In this document: piece after piece, positions 16,845 through 25,550 of the stretch
Numbering within the stretch: the stretch's first letter is position 1
How the letters are laid out: every line of letters begins with the position of its first letter
Assembly (NCBI GenBank): GCA_018826515.1
Contig: JAHKAM010000060.1
Span: forward strand, 62,001-126,000
Direction: 5' to 3'
Source: Alphaproteobacteria bacterium
GTDB taxonomy: Bacteria; Pseudomonadota; Alphaproteobacteria; Caulobacterales; Caulobacteraceae
Length of the DNA stretch: 64,000 nucleotides
The notes under the pieces: generated by a model
Told to the model about the DNA's origin: nothing
What the model saw: only the letters and a program-made list of their open reading frames with translations
Databases searched by the model: none
Program-made: the position numbers and the translations under genes

Positions 16845-17597
16845 ATGACCGACCTCCCCCTCACCGACCGTATCGCCCTCGTCGTCGGGGCCTCGCGCGG
16901 CATCGGCTTTGAGAGCGCCCTCGCGCTGGCCAGGGCCGGCGCGCATGTGATCGCCACGGCCCGCACCGTCGGCGGGCTGGAAGAGCTCGACGACGCCATC
17001 TTCGCCGCCACCGGCAAGCATGCGACCCTCATACCGTTCGACCTCGTCGACGGCGGCGCGATCGACCGGCTCGGCGGCGCCATCTATGAGCGGTTCGGCC
17101 GGCTGGACATCTGGGTGCAGGCCGCCGCGACCATGGGGGCCTCAGGCCTCACCCCGGTCAGCCACGCCGAGCCGCGGGTCTGGGCCAAGGTCGAGAAGAC
17201 CAATTTCACCGCCGTCTACCGGCTGATCCGCTCGCTGGAGCCGCTGTTGAAGGCGTCGGACGCCGGACGCGCCGTCTACATCACCACCAGCGTCGCAGCC
17301 GCGCCCAGGGCCTTCTGGGGCATGTACGCCGCGACCAAGGCGGGAGCCGAAGCGCTGGTCAAATGCTGGGCCGACGAGATCGAGTCCATGCCGATCCGGG
17401 TGTCGATCGTCGATCCCGGCCGGATGCGCACCCAGATGCGCGCCCAGGCCTATCCGGGCGAGGACCCGGAGACCGTGGTCCACCCCTCGGTCATCGGCCC
17501 CATGATCGTTGAACTGGCGCGGGGCGATCGGCAGCCGCCGCTCGAGATCAGCTTCAAGGCGTGGTCGGCGGGACCGGGCGTGGCGGCGCTGATCTGA
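16845..17597 (+). CDS. Short-chain dehydrogenase/reductase
   Basis: 250 residues from ATG 16845; an in-frame ATG at 16827 would add six residues. Classical SDR motifs: cofactor loop GASRGIG at 15-21, an AAATMGASG segment in place of the usual NNAG, catalytic Ser in TTSVAAAP and Tyr-x-x-x-Lys in GMYAATKAGAEAL, then VDPGRMRTQM. It reduces or oxidises an unknown substrate with NAD(P)H. The N-terminal part resembles YciK-like SDRs of proteobacteria. No operon partner; a 33-bp gap with a small GC hairpin separates it from the convergent next gene. Confidence 0.85.
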   Translation: MTDLPLTDRIALVVGASRGIGFESALALARAGAHVIATARTVGGLEELDDAIFAATGKHATLIPFDLVDGGAIDRLGGAIYERFGRLDIWVQAAATMGASGLTPVSHAEPRVWAKVEKTNFTAVYRLIRSLEPLLKASDAGRAVYITTSVAAAPRAFWGMYAATKAGAEALVKCWADEIESMPIRVSIVDPGRMRTQMRAQAYPGEDPETVVHPSVIGPMIVELARGDRQPPLEISFKAWSAGPGVAALI

Positions 17598-17630
17598 GCC
17601 GACCGGTATCGTCCGGTTCTTTGTCCCGTG

Positions 17631-18350
17631 TCAGGTCCCGCAAGCCGTCGCCAGACAGGGCGCGGGGCGACACCAGGCGTCTTCGGCAGGGCCGCCGGCC
17701 CCTTCGGCCGGCCAGAGGCGAAGGATGATCTCGTCGCCGACAAGTTCGGTGGGCTCCGGGGCCTCCGGATCGCATTCCCACGCTGACGACAGGTAATGGT
17801 GCCAGATCGTATGCGTCCGCTCGCGCGTCAACCGCATACGGCATCCCAGTGAGGAGATCTGGGCCATGTCTCCCATTTCCTCAAACTGGTCACAGGCGAG
17901 CGCGGCATAGGTATGCCAGGCTTGTTGGGAGTCCACTAGCGCAGAAAGCGAGCGTGGACCCGAGAGCAAGACCGTCTCGTCGGGTTCTTCGCCGGACAGG
18001 ATGTGTCGTTCCGCGATCTCAAGATAGCGGAACATGCGCTGCTCCTCCCGCGCGAGGCTCAACGCACCGCACGCCAGGATGTACTCTCCCGTGAGGGACA
18101 TGCTGCAGTCGGCCTTCTGCGGTCCGGGCTCCAGGATCGCGGGCCCGGAAGGCGAGGCCACGTGTGGCTCCGGAAGGCAATATGGCCGGGTCTGAGGTCC
18201 GTCAGGCTGATAGCAATAGACCGTTCCGGAAATCCTGGCCTCGGCGGCGGCGACCACCCCACGGGCGCATTCAGCCTTCAGTCCGGTCGGCGCCTCGTGA
18301 CAGGCCTGCGCGGGGACCTGAAGCAGGGCGACAGACAGAAGCGCGATCAT
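17631..18350 (-). CDS. Exported cysteine-rich protein with LprI/DUF1311-like domain
   Basis: 239 residues. Signal peptide 1-16 (MIALLSVALLQVPAQA). The region SQQAWHTYAALACDQFEEMG...LGCRMRLTRERTHTIWHHYL follows the LprI pattern: Trp-x-x-Tyr-(x)n-Cys, then Cys-x-x-x-x-Thr-x-x-Arg and a final Leu. The protein contains more than ten cysteines in all, consistent with periplasmic disulfides. LprI-type proteins are known or proposed lysozyme inhibitors. AGGGG lies 5 bases before the ATG and overlaps the end of der, so it is the last gene of the yfgM-bamB-der unit. The domain match is by eye. Confidence 0.68.
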   Translation of the reverse strand: MIALLSVALLQVPAQACHEAPTGLKAECARGVVAAAEARISGTVYCYQPDGPQTRPYCLPEPHVASPSGPAILEPGPQKADCSMSLTGEYILACGALSLAREEQRMFRYLEIAERHILSGEEPDETVLLSGPRSLSALVDSQQAWHTYAALACDQFEEMGDMAQISSLGCRMRLTRERTHTIWHHYLSSAWECDPEAPEPTELVGDEIILRLWPAEGAGGPAEDAWCRPAPCLATACGT

Positions 18351-18361
18351 GGGGTCCCCTT

Positions 18362-19984
18362 TTACTTCTTCGGCGCGTGCTTCTGCCCGGTCCGGACCCG
18401 GCCTGACCGCGACACCTGACGCGCCCCGCCGCGGGCGCCCTTCTGGACCGCCACGGAAGACCCCGCCTTCTTGTTCGCGCTGGCCTTCAGCCCGGCCAGC
18501 GGCTTCAGCTTGGTCTTGCCGGCCTTCTTCTGCTCCAGCGCCTTGCCGGGCAGATTGGACAGCATTTCGGCGCGCTCGGCCTTCTTGATGACCTTGCGCG
18601 GCGCGGTCTTGGCGTCGCCCTTGTAGCGTTCGGGCCCCGACTTGGAGCCGCCCGGCGCATAGGGGTTCTCGCTCCCCGACTTGACCAGCAGCCGGATCGG
18701 CGTGCCCGGCAGGTCGAAGGATTCACGCAGGTTGTTGACCAGATAGCGTTTGTACTGCTCCGGCATGGACTCGGCCCGGCTGGCCATCAGCACGAAGGTC
18801 GGCGGGCGAGCCTTGGTCTGGGCCATGTATTTCGGCTTGATCCGCTTGCCGTCGACGGCGGGGGGCGGATGCCTCTGGGTCGCCAGGGCCAGCCAGGTGT
18901 TGAGGTCCTTGGTCTTGACCTTGACCGACCAGGTCGCGTGGGCCTGAAGCACGGCGGGCATCAGTCGCTCGACGCCGCGGCCGCTGTGCGACGACAAGGC
19001 GACGAAGGGCGAGCCCTTGAGCTGGGGCAGTTTGTCGTCAGCCATCTGGGTCAGCTTGGCCAGCCGGGCCTGGGGGCTCTCCTCGAGGTCCCATTTGGCG
19101 GCGACATAGACCAGCGCCCGGCCCTCGCGCTCGACCAGATCGGCCAACTGCAGGTCCTGGGTGTCGAAGGCGTCGTCCTTGTCCATGACCAGGACCACCA
19201 CCTCGGCGAAGGTGATGGCGCGGATGGTGTCGGCGACCGACAGTTTCTCCAGCTTCTCCTGCACCCTCGCCTTGCGGCGCATGCCGGCGGTGTCGACCAG
19301 CCGAATATTCTGGCCTTCGTATTCCCAGTCGACCGAGATGGAGTCGCGGGTGATGCCGGCCTCGGGCCCGGTGAGCATCCGGTCCTCGCCGATCAGCCGG
19401 TTGATCAGGGTCGACTTGCCGGCGTTGGGACGGCCGATGATGGCGATGCGGATCGGCTTATCGGGCTCATCGACCTCCTCGACGAAGATATCGACGCTGG
19501 CGGCGACCACGGCCGCGTACAGGTCCGCCATCCCCTCGCCGTGCTCGGCCGAAATGGCCACTGGCTCGCCGAAGCCCAGGGAATAGGCCTCGCCGATGCC
19601 GCCGCCGCTCTCGCGGCTCTCGGACTTGTTGGCCAGCAGGATGACGGGTTTGTGCTGACGGCGCAGGCGTTCGGCGAAGATCTGGTCCAGCGAGGTCACG
19701 CCCTCGCGGGCGTCCATCATGAACAGGATCAGGTCGCCGTCCTCCAGCGCCGCCTCGGTCTGTTCGCGCATCCGCGATTCGAGGCTGTCGTCGGTGACGT
19801 CCTCATAGCCGGCGGTGTCGATCAGGGTCAGGTCCATGTCGCCGATGTTGCCGTCGGCGTATCGCCGGTCACGGGTCACGCCGGGGCGATCATCGACCAG
19901 CGCGAGGCGCTTGCCGACAAGACGATTGAACAGTGTCGACTTGCCCACGTTCGGGCGGCCGACGATGGCGACTTTGAGAGCCAT
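18362..19984 (-). CDS. der: Ribosome-associated GTPase Der (EngA) with C-terminal basic extension
   Basis: 540 residues. Two tandem GTPase domains: first G1 VGRPNVGKSTLF at 7-18 with DRPGVTRDRRY and NKSE; second G1 IGRPNAGKSTLIN at about 185 with DTAGMRRK and a G4 motif read as AAKWDL. A KH-like domain follows (about 360-450, containing RPPTFVLMASRAESMPEQYKRYLVNNLRESFDLPGTPIRL in part). The last 80-90 residues are a Lys/Ala/Gly-rich tail beyond the usual roughly 450-490 length. Der acts in 50S subunit assembly. It follows bamB by 33 bp, a conserved neighbourhood. Confidence 0.96.
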   Translation of the reverse strand: MALKVAIVGRPNVGKSTLFNRLVGKRLALVDDRPGVTRDRRYADGNIGDMDLTLIDTAGYEDVTDDSLESRMREQTEAALEDGDLILFMMDAREGVTSLDQIFAERLRRQHKPVILLANKSESRESGGGIGEAYSLGFGEPVAISAEHGEGMADLYAAVVAASVDIFVEEVDEPDKPIRIAIIGRPNAGKSTLINRLIGEDRMLTGPEAGITRDSISVDWEYEGQNIRLVDTAGMRRKARVQEKLEKLSVADTIRAITFAEVVVLVMDKDDAFDTQDLQLADLVEREGRALVYVAAKWDLEESPQARLAKLTQMADDKLPQLKGSPFVALSSHSGRGVERLMPAVLQAHATWSVKVKTKDLNTWLALATQRHPPPAVDGKRIKPKYMAQTKARPPTFVLMASRAESMPEQYKRYLVNNLRESFDLPGTPIRLLVKSGSENPYAPGGSKSGPERYKGDAKTAPRKVIKKAERAEMLSNLPGKALEQKKAGKTKLKPLAGLKASANKKAGSSVAVQKGARGGARQVSRSGRVRTGQKHAPKK

Positions 19985-20017
19985 GTCGGCCTTCTAACGC
20001 AGTTTCGGGGTCCGGCG

Positions 20018-21439
20018 TCAGCGAATGCTGACGAGGTCGCCCCGGTCGGTGAGAACGTAAAGGGCGCCGTTATAGGCGGCCGGAGCCAGATAGATTGGTC
20101 CGGCGCCCAGCTTGAGCGAGGCCGTCTGGGCGCCCGTCTTGGGATCGAAGGCGACCAGTTCGCCATCCGAATTGGTGAACACGAGGCGGTTCGAGGCCAT
20201 CAGCGGGCCCGACCAGACCGGGCGCACCGTGCGATCCCACCAGCCGAACAGGCCGCCTTCCTGACGGATACGGCCTTCGTTGAGGTTGCGGGTCCAGTAG
20301 ATCTGGCCGCTCTCGCGGTTGATGACGGTCAGTTCGCCGTCCTTGGACACGACATAGACCACGTCGCCGACCGGCAGGGGCGCATTGACGCCCGCGATCG
20401 GCAGAGGGGCCCATTTGGGCTGGCCCGACCGGATGTCCAGCGCCGACAGCACGCCGGAGTGGCTGACGGCATAGACGACGCCGCGGCTGATCACCGGACG
20501 GCCGGCGATGTCGCGGATTTCGGACAGGGCGCTGGTGCGGCTGGTGCGCGACAGGACCTGCTGCCAGACCGACTGGCCGGTCGAGGCGCGCAGGGCGACG
20601 ATCTCGCCGGATGAGAAGGGCGCGATCACCGTATCGCCGGTCACGGCGGGGCTGGAGGCGCGCAGCAGGCGGGCCGGCTCCGGAATCCCGCGATAGGACC
20701 AGTCCTGCGCGCCCGTGGCGGTGTCGAAGGCCTGGATCTGGTTCTCGACGTCGACGACGAAGACGCGGCCGCCCGAAACGGTCGGGGCGCCGTGGATCGG
20801 CACATCGACGGGCGTGGTCCAGATCACCGCGCCGGACGCCTGGTCGATGGCGGTGACGGTGCGGTAGCCCGAGGATACGAAGACCTTGCCGCCGCCGACC
20901 GCCACGCCGCCGCCGAAGCCGCCGCCGTCCGAACGGCCGCCCATGCCGAGGAAGCCTGTGCGGCGCGAGTCCTCGGGGGGCTTGATATTGGTCCGCCAGG
21001 CCTGGGCGCCGGTGCCGGAGTCCAGGGCGGAGACGGTGGACTCGCCGTCCAGCACGAAGATCCGGCCGTTGTCGGCCACGACGGGGGCCATGACCTGACG
21101 CGTGCGCGACGAGCCGGCGCCGATGTCGCGACGCCATGCGACGGTGAACTCCGGCGCGGCGATCACATGTTCGACGGAATTCTCGGCGTTCCCACCCGGC
21201 TGGGTCCAGGCGATCGCCGCCTGCGGCCCCGGGATGAAGAAGTCGCGGCCCGACAGGGCGGCCGAGGGGACCAGCGCCTGCTCGAACTCCAGCACGGAGA
21301 TGCGCTCGCCTTCGGTGGCGGTGGCCTGGGGCGTATCGTCCGCGCCGAGGCCGAACGGCAGCATCCCGCGGACGGTCCCGCACGAGGCGAGAGAGACGGC
21401 CAGACCGCTCAGCAGGGCGACTTTAAGCACGCGATTCAT
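20018..21439 (-). CDS. bamB: Outer membrane assembly lipoprotein BamB
   Basis: 473 residues from ATG 21439 (an in-frame upstream start would displace the signal). Signal peptide with lipobox SLASC, Cys20 lipidated. The mature part is an eight-bladed PQQ-type propeller: repeated Ala-Leu-Asp/(S)-x-x-x-Gly-x-x-x-Trp blade signatures such as VSALDSGTGAQAWRTN, VTAIDQASGAVIWTTP, IQAFDTATGAQDWSY and LSALDIRSGQPKWAP. BamB helps BamA fold outer-membrane beta-barrels. It lies between a YfgM-like gene and der, the same order as in enterobacteria. Confidence 0.94.
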   Translation of the reverse strand: MNRVLKVALLSGLAVSLASCGTVRGMLPFGLGADDTPQATATEGERISVLEFEQALVPSAALSGRDFFIPGPQAAIAWTQPGGNAENSVEHVIAAPEFTVAWRRDIGAGSSRTRQVMAPVVADNGRIFVLDGESTVSALDSGTGAQAWRTNIKPPEDSRRTGFLGMGGRSDGGGFGGGVAVGGGKVFVSSGYRTVTAIDQASGAVIWTTPVDVPIHGAPTVSGGRVFVVDVENQIQAFDTATGAQDWSYRGIPEPARLLRASSPAVTGDTVIAPFSSGEIVALRASTGQSVWQQVLSRTSRTSALSEIRDIAGRPVISRGVVYAVSHSGVLSALDIRSGQPKWAPLPIAGVNAPLPVGDVVYVVSKDGELTVINRESGQIYWTRNLNEGRIRQEGGLFGWWDRTVRPVWSGPLMASNRLVFTNSDGELVAFDPKTGAQTASLKLGAGPIYLAPAAYNGALYVLTDRGDLVSIR

Positions 21440-21462
21440 GGGGTACGTCCTGAAAGCGGTCA

Positions 21463-22212
21463 TCACGGGCGAGCCGGGGCGGCGGCGGGGGCCGCGGGAG
21501 CGGCCGGAGCCGGCGCGGCGACGGGAATGGCGGCCTGGGCGCGCACGATGGCGGCGAGGTTGGCGCCGCCGCCGGCGTCGATCGCTGTAATGGCCAGGTC
21601 AGCGCGCTGGGTGACGATGTCCGGCGTGTCCAGGTCGTTCTTGATGAGCACCAGCGCCTCCCGGGCGGGGGCGACCTGACCATGCTGCAACCGGGCCATG
21701 GCCAGGGCTTCAAGGGCGAAGGCGCGGAACGGGCGATCGTCGCGGGCCAGAGGCTCAAGACGGGCCTCGATCTGCTCCAGCGTCTCGCTGTCCATCGCCA
21801 GCCAGGCGGCCTTGAGCGCGGCGGGATCGGACAGAAGCGGGTCGCCCGAAGCCTTGGCGGCCTCCTCGAGATAGGCGATCGCCTCGGGAACGCGATTGGC
21901 CTGCACCGCGATGCCGGCGCGCTGGGCCAGGGCCATCGACCGGTAGGCCCCGTTGCCGTCCTTGGCCGCCTGGGCGAAGGCGGCGTCGGCGCCGACCGGA
22001 TTGTTCGCCTCCAGCGATTCCAGACCGCGGTCATAGGCGACCGAGGCCTTGTCCGCCTTCGAGGTCTGCCAGCTGTCCCAGCCCCAGAAAGACAGGGCGG
22101 CGATCAGGGCGACCAGAAGCACGCCGCCCGCGACGGGCAGCCAGGTGCGGGCCAGCCGCTTGTAGCGGTCGGAGCGAAGCTCCTCCTCGACCTGCTCGAA
22201 GACATCAACCAC
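21463..22212 (-). CDS. YfgM-like membrane-anchored TPR protein
   Basis: 249 residues from GTG 22212 (VVDVFEQVEEELRSDRYKRL); a TTG at 22242 would add ten residues. One transmembrane helix about 27-47 (LPVAGGVLLVALIAALSFWGW), then a periplasmic helical domain with tetratricopeptide-type pairs (AYDRGLESLEANNPVGADAAFAQAA, LAQRAGIAVQANRVPEAIAYLEEAA) and an Ala/Pro-rich tail. YfgM is an ancillary SecYEG subunit that links translocon and chaperones. The yfgM-bamB-der order is conserved. A GGGGG stretch upstream could serve as its ribosome site. Confidence 0.83.
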   Translation of the reverse strand: MVDVFEQVEEELRSDRYKRLARTWLPVAGGVLLVALIAALSFWGWDSWQTSKADKASVAYDRGLESLEANNPVGADAAFAQAAKDGNGAYRSMALAQRAGIAVQANRVPEAIAYLEEAAKASGDPLLSDPAALKAAWLAMDSETLEQIEARLEPLARDDRPFRAFALEALAMARLQHGQVAPAREALVLIKNDLDTPDIVTQRADLAITAIDAGGGANLAAIVRAQAAIPVAAPAPAAPAAPAAAPARP

Positions 22213-22304
22213 GGATACGTCGCCCCCAGAAAACGGCCGCAAGGCCGCTGAAATTCAGTCCGGCCGGACCCTAGAGGGTCCCCTGCCCCGCCGCAACGGA
22301 CGGT

Positions 22305-23141
22305 TCAGGGCGTGGCGGGCTTTTTCGAGAAGTAGGTCTCGACTTCGGCAGGAAAACGGCGGGCCTTCACGTCGTCCGCATAGGCCGCGACCGCCCGGTC
22401 GATCTCGCCGCGCAAATCCGCGTAGCGCCGGACGAATTTCGGCGTCCAGTCGAACAGGCCCAGCATGTCCGGCGTCACCAGGATCTGTCCGTCGCAGGCG
22501 GACGAGGCGCCGATGCCGATGGTCGGCTTGTCGATGGCCAGGGTGATGTCGCGCGCCAGCCCCTCGGCGACCCCCTCGATGACGACAGCGAAAGCCCCGG
22601 CGTCGGCGGTGGCCTCGGCCTCGCTCATCACCCGCAGCCGCTCCTCGTCGGTCTTGCCCTTGGCCTTGAAGGCGCCGTCGGTCAGCACCGCCTGGGGCCT
22701 GAGGCCGACATGGCCCATGACCGGAATGCCGCGCTGGACCAGATAGGCGATGGTTTCGGCGACGGTCGGACCGCTCTCGACCTTCACGCCCTGGGCGCCG
22801 GTCTCCTTCATCACCCGGGCGCAGTTCTGATAGGCCTGTTCCTTGCCGCCCTCATAGCTGCCGAACGGCATGTCGATGACGACCATGGCCCGCTTCGACC
22901 CGCGCATGACCGCCTGGCCGTGCAGGATCATCATCTCCAGCGTCACCCCGACCGTATTGGGCATGCCGTGCACCACCATGCCGACGCTGTCGCCGACCAG
23001 CAGCAGGTCGCAATGGTCGTCCAGCAGGGCGGCCGTGGGGGCGTCATAGGCGGTCAGGCAGACGATCGGCTCGCCGCCCTTGCGGGCCCGGATGTCGGGC
23101 GCGGCGATGCGTTTGACCGCTTCCTGCTTCTGGCTGGACAT
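22305..23141 (-). CDS. panB: 3-methyl-2-oxobutanoate hydroxymethyltransferase PanB
   Basis: 278 residues. AGGAGG at 7-base spacing precedes ATG 23141 and settles the start over a longer frame beginning at 23222. Signatures: [81 protein letters not shown] and [15 protein letters not shown]. It adds a hydroxymethyl group from methylenetetrahydrofolate to alpha-ketoisovalerate, the first step towards pantothenate and coenzyme A. No panC is adjacent. It is separated from the yfgM gene by 92 bp, so it may or may not share that transcript. Confidence 0.97.
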   Translation of the reverse strand: MSSQKQEAVKRIAAPDIRARKGGEPIVCLTAYDAPTAALLDDHCDLLLVGDSVGMVVHGMPNTVGVTLEMMILHGQAVMRGSKRAMVVIDMPFGSYEGGKEQAYQNCARVMKETGAQGVKVESGPTVAETIAYLVQRGIPVMGHVGLRPQAVLTDGAFKAKGKTDEERLRVMSEAEATADAGAFAVVIEGVAEGLARDITLAIDKPTIGIGASSACDGQILVTPDMLGLFDWTPKFVRRYADLRGEIDRAVAAYADDVKARRFPAEVETYFSKKPATP

Positions 23142-23218
23142 GGGGAGACCTCCTGTTGGGCCCCCTAGATAGTCTCGAGCGTCCGCGCCGTCATCCCGTC
23201 GGACGGCCGGGCGTCGGA

Positions 23219-23632
23219 TCAAACATCCTGCGCCAGTCTCATCACGCCGGCGGCGGCGGCGGCGAACAGGGCCCCCGCGACGATCCAGAACATCTGCATG
23301 CCGCCCATCGAGCCCAGTTCAAGATTGGCCAGACCCAGTTGATCGAGTCCCGTCTGGGCCACGCTTTGGGTGTTGAACGAGACGTTGCGGATGCCCTGGC
23401 CCAGGGCGTCGCCGGCGACCACCCCATCGCCCGCGTTGAGGTTGATCGTCATGGTTTCGCGCAGGGCCACGACGCCGCCAATGACGCCGGCCAGACCGAG
23501 GGCGAAAACGCGGAACCGCGAGCCCGTCTGCAGCCGCTGCTCGACCTGCGCATTGAACAGGGCGGCGTCAGGCATCTGGGGCGAACGTGCGAACAGCCGC
23601 TCGATTTCAGGATCGAACTCGTCAGCCGACAT
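23219..23632 (-). CDS. Small membrane protein of ECF cassette B, probable anti-sigma factor
   Basis: 137 residues. A cytoplasmic N-terminal 40 residues, [29 protein letters not shown], precede a membrane helix (about 45-65), a periplasmic loop and a second helix near the C-terminus ([20 protein letters not shown]). The ATG lies inside the sigma gene, overlapping its end by 11 bp. The same 11-bp overlap and a similar N-terminus are seen in the gene at 25537-25860. Membrane proteins coupled to ECF sigma genes in this way usually bind and hold the sigma factor; no zinc-binding ZAS motif is visible, so the assignment is by context. Confidence 0.7.
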   Translation of the reverse strand: MSADEFDPEIERLFARSPQMPDAALFNAQVEQRLQTGSRFRVFALGLAGVIGGVVALRETMTINLNAGDGVVAGDALGQGIRNVSFNTQSVAQTGLDQLGLANLELGSMGGMQMFWIVAGALFAAAAAGVMRLAQDV

Positions 23633-24179
23633 GCTGCGCGCTCCCCAGGGACTGTCCGGGCGGCTGGAGCCGCGCACGGAGTTTATCCAGACCACGTTTG
23701 ACATGAGACTTCACCGTACCAAGTGGCAGATTGAGGGCGGCCGCGATTTCCGGATGCGCCATGCCGGCCCCGTGACAAAGTGAGACACAGAGACGTTCGG
23801 GCTCGCTGAGCGCCTTGAGGGCTTCGTCGAGGTCGACCAGGCCCGCGTGATCGGTCGCCGGCGCAGCGTCTTCATTCTCGACTTCCGCGACATAGCGGGC
23901 CTCCTTGGCGACCCGTTTGATGTAGAGGCGCGCGGCGATCCGCTTGACCCAGGCGGCGAAGGTGCCCTCGCCGCGGAATTCGGCGCAACGCTCGAAGGCC
24001 TGGATGAAGGCGTCCTGGGCGATGTCGTCGGCGAGCGAGGGCTGGGCCCCCATCCGCCGCAGCAGGCCGCGCACCGCCGAGCCGTGGCGTCGCACCAGTT
24101 CTCCGAACTCCCGCCGCCCGCCCGCCGCCGCCAGGGCGGCGAGCTCGACGTCGTGCCGATCGACCAGGGATTGGGTCAT
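23622..24179 (-). CDS. ECF-family RNA polymerase sigma factor (cassette B)
   Basis: 185 residues. Region 2: FGELVRRHGSAVRGLLRRMG and ADDIAQDAFIQAFERCAEFRG, with AAWVKRIAARLYIKR for -10 recognition. Region 4: LSEPERLCVSLCHGAGMAHPEIAAALNLPLGTVKSHVKRGLDKLRARL, cut here into its helix-turn-helix IAAALNLPLGTVKSH. No regions 1 or 3, as expected for ECF factors. It follows a small membrane-protein gene by 24 bp and overlaps a probable anti-sigma gene by 11 bp. A paralogous set lies at 25537-26833. Target promoters are unknown. Confidence 0.9.
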   Translation of the reverse strand: MTQSLVDRHDVELAALAAAGGRREFGELVRRHGSAVRGLLRRMGAQPSLADDIAQDAFIQAFERCAEFRGEGTFAAWVKRIAARLYIKRVAKEARYVAEVENEDAAPATDHAGLVDLDEALKALSEPERLCVSLCHGAGMAHPEIAAALNLPLGTVKSHVKRGLDKLRARLQPPGQSLGSAQHVG

Positions 24180-24203
24180 GATGGGTCCCCCGCCAGCCCG
24201 CGC

Positions 24204-24584
24204 CTAGCCCTTGTTCTTGTTGAAGGCGCTCAGGATGATGAAGGCGATGCCGATCGCGCCGGGAATGGCGGCGAAGGCGCCGAAGCCCCAAGCCTCGGTT
24301 TCTTCGAATTTGAAGCCGATGAAGGAGAAGGTGGCGGCGATGCCCAGCGAGAGCGACAGCAGGATCACCCCCGTCCGCAGATCCCGGGCGGCGCTGGCGG
24401 GCGGTTTGACGGTCTGACGCGTCAGGGCGTCAATCATTTCGGACGGCAGCGGCTGCCCCTTGTCGAGAGACGCCCGCAGGGTCGCCTGCATCTCCTGCCG
24501 TTCCTTGCTCTTGAGCCAGGTCGGCACGATCACGATGGCGGCGATCATCGCAAAAAACATGATCGGGATAAGAACTTCGTCCAT
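24204..24584 (-). CDS. DUF6249-like small membrane protein (cassette B)
   Basis: 126 residues: an N-terminal membrane helix (about 4-22, IPIMFFAMIAAIVIVPTWL), a charged segment KSKERQEMQATLRASLDKG followed by QPLPSEMIDALTRQ, then two more helices (about 72-90 and 98-117). The Lys-Gly-x-x-(L/P)-Pro segment after the first helix is the recognisable core of this domain type and recurs in the paralogue at 26411-26833. First gene of its ECF cassette; function unknown, possibly a sensor. Family number is given from memory of the pattern. Confidence 0.7.
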   Translation of the reverse strand: MDEVLIPIMFFAMIAAIVIVPTWLKSKERQEMQATLRASLDKGQPLPSEMIDALTRQTVKPPASAARDLRTGVILLSLSLGIAATFSFIGFKFEETEAWGFGAFAAIPGAIGIAFIILSAFNKNKG

Positions 24585-24665
24585 CTCGAAAAATCCTCTG
24601 ATTTGTGTCCGACCGGAGCCTGATGCTTCGGCCTTCTGACGACAAGAGACATTGGCGAGGCCGTA

Positions 24666-24678
24666 CGGATGCGAACCG
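24666..24678. promoter_or_regulatory. Motif CGGATGCGAACCG shared upstream of both ECF cassettes
   Basis: The 13-mer differs by a single base deletion from CGGATGCAACCG at 26902-26913. The two copies lie 82-94 and 69-80 bases upstream of the first genes of cassettes B and A. On the + strand this copy contains GAACC, with CGTA 15 bases further on (24693-24696), which is the general shape of ECF-type -35 and -10 elements and would serve the endonuclease-phosphatase gene. Whether it is a sigma recognition site or a repressor site cannot be told. Confidence 0.35.
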
Positions 24679-24740
24679 GCAGGTGAAACTTTCGTAAGGC
24701 CGCCGAATTCGCCTAAGAGGGCGCAAATCCGGGAGCCGCC

Positions 24741-25550
24741 ATGATTGATCGCCGCACGCTGCTGACCGGACTGGCCGCCGCCCCGCTGGCCGCCTGCGCC
24801 ACGAAGCCGGCCGGCGACCCCGAACCGGGACTGAAGCTGGTCACCTTCAACATCTGGCACAACATGGGCGACTGGGCCGTGCGCCTGCCGCTGCTGGTCG
24901 CGGCGCTCCGCGCCGAGAGCCCCGACGTCATCGGCCTGCAGGAAGTGCTTGAAGACGCCGCCGTCGGCCTGCCCAACCAGGCGCAGACCCTCGCCGACGC
25001 CCTCGGCGGCTATTCCGTGCATTTCGTGTCGACGGACCCTGAGGGCGCCCCGCGCCGCTATGGCAATGCCCTGCTCAGTCGTCTGCCGGTCACGAAGGTC
25101 GAATCCCGCAACCTGCAGCCCCTCGACGACTATCGCACCGCGATCCGCATCCGGGTTGCCGTGGGCGGCCGGCTCGTGGACGTCGTCAACACCCATCTGG
25201 CCTGGCAGCAGGACGCCGCGGCCGTCCGGTCACGTCAGATCCACGACCTCTTGGCCATGCTGCCCCGGGACGGCGCGCCTGTGATCGTCATGGGCGACTT
25301 CAACGCCGTGCAGGAGGACCCCGGCCTGGCGGCCCTGACCGGACCCCGCTTCTCCAGCGCCCTGCCGCGCGGCGCGGCGGAGACGACCCTGAATCCGGCC
25401 AGGGGCCATCCCGAGCGGGTCATTGACCACATCTTCGTCGAAACCGCCCGGTTCGTCCCCGTCCGGGCGGCCGTGATCGGCGCATCCCCGGTCAACGGCG
25501 AATATCCGTCCGACCATTTCGGCGTCGCGGCGTCGGTCAGCGTGCGCTGA
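24741..25550 (+). CDS. Endonuclease/exonuclease/phosphatase-family protein, Tat-type lipoprotein
   Basis: 269 residues. N-terminus has Asp-Arg-Arg-Thr-Leu-Leu at residues 3-8, a hydrophobic stretch and a lipobox LAAC with Cys19, so it looks like a Tat-exported lipoprotein. The EEP fold follows: VTFNIWHNMG, VIGLQEVLED (metal-binding Glu), VNTHLAWQ, VIVMGDFNAVQ (catalytic Asp-Asn) and a terminal YPSDHFGVAA (catalytic His). Substrate could be a nucleic acid, sphingomyelin or inositol phosphate; not decidable here. It stands alone on the + strand between two ECF cassettes and may belong to their regulon. Confidence 0.82.
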   Translation: MIDRRTLLTGLAAAPLAACATKPAGDPEPGLKLVTFNIWHNMGDWAVRLPLLVAALRAESPDVIGLQEVLEDAAVGLPNQAQTLADALGGYSVHFVSTDPEGAPRRYGNALLSRLPVTKVESRNLQPLDDYRTAIRIRVAVGGRLVDVVNTHLAWQQDAAAVRSRQIHDLLAMLPRDGAPVIVMGDFNAVQEDPGLAALTGPRFSSALPRGAAETTLNPARGHPERVIDHIFVETARFVPVRAAVIGASPVNGEYPSDHFGVAASVSVR

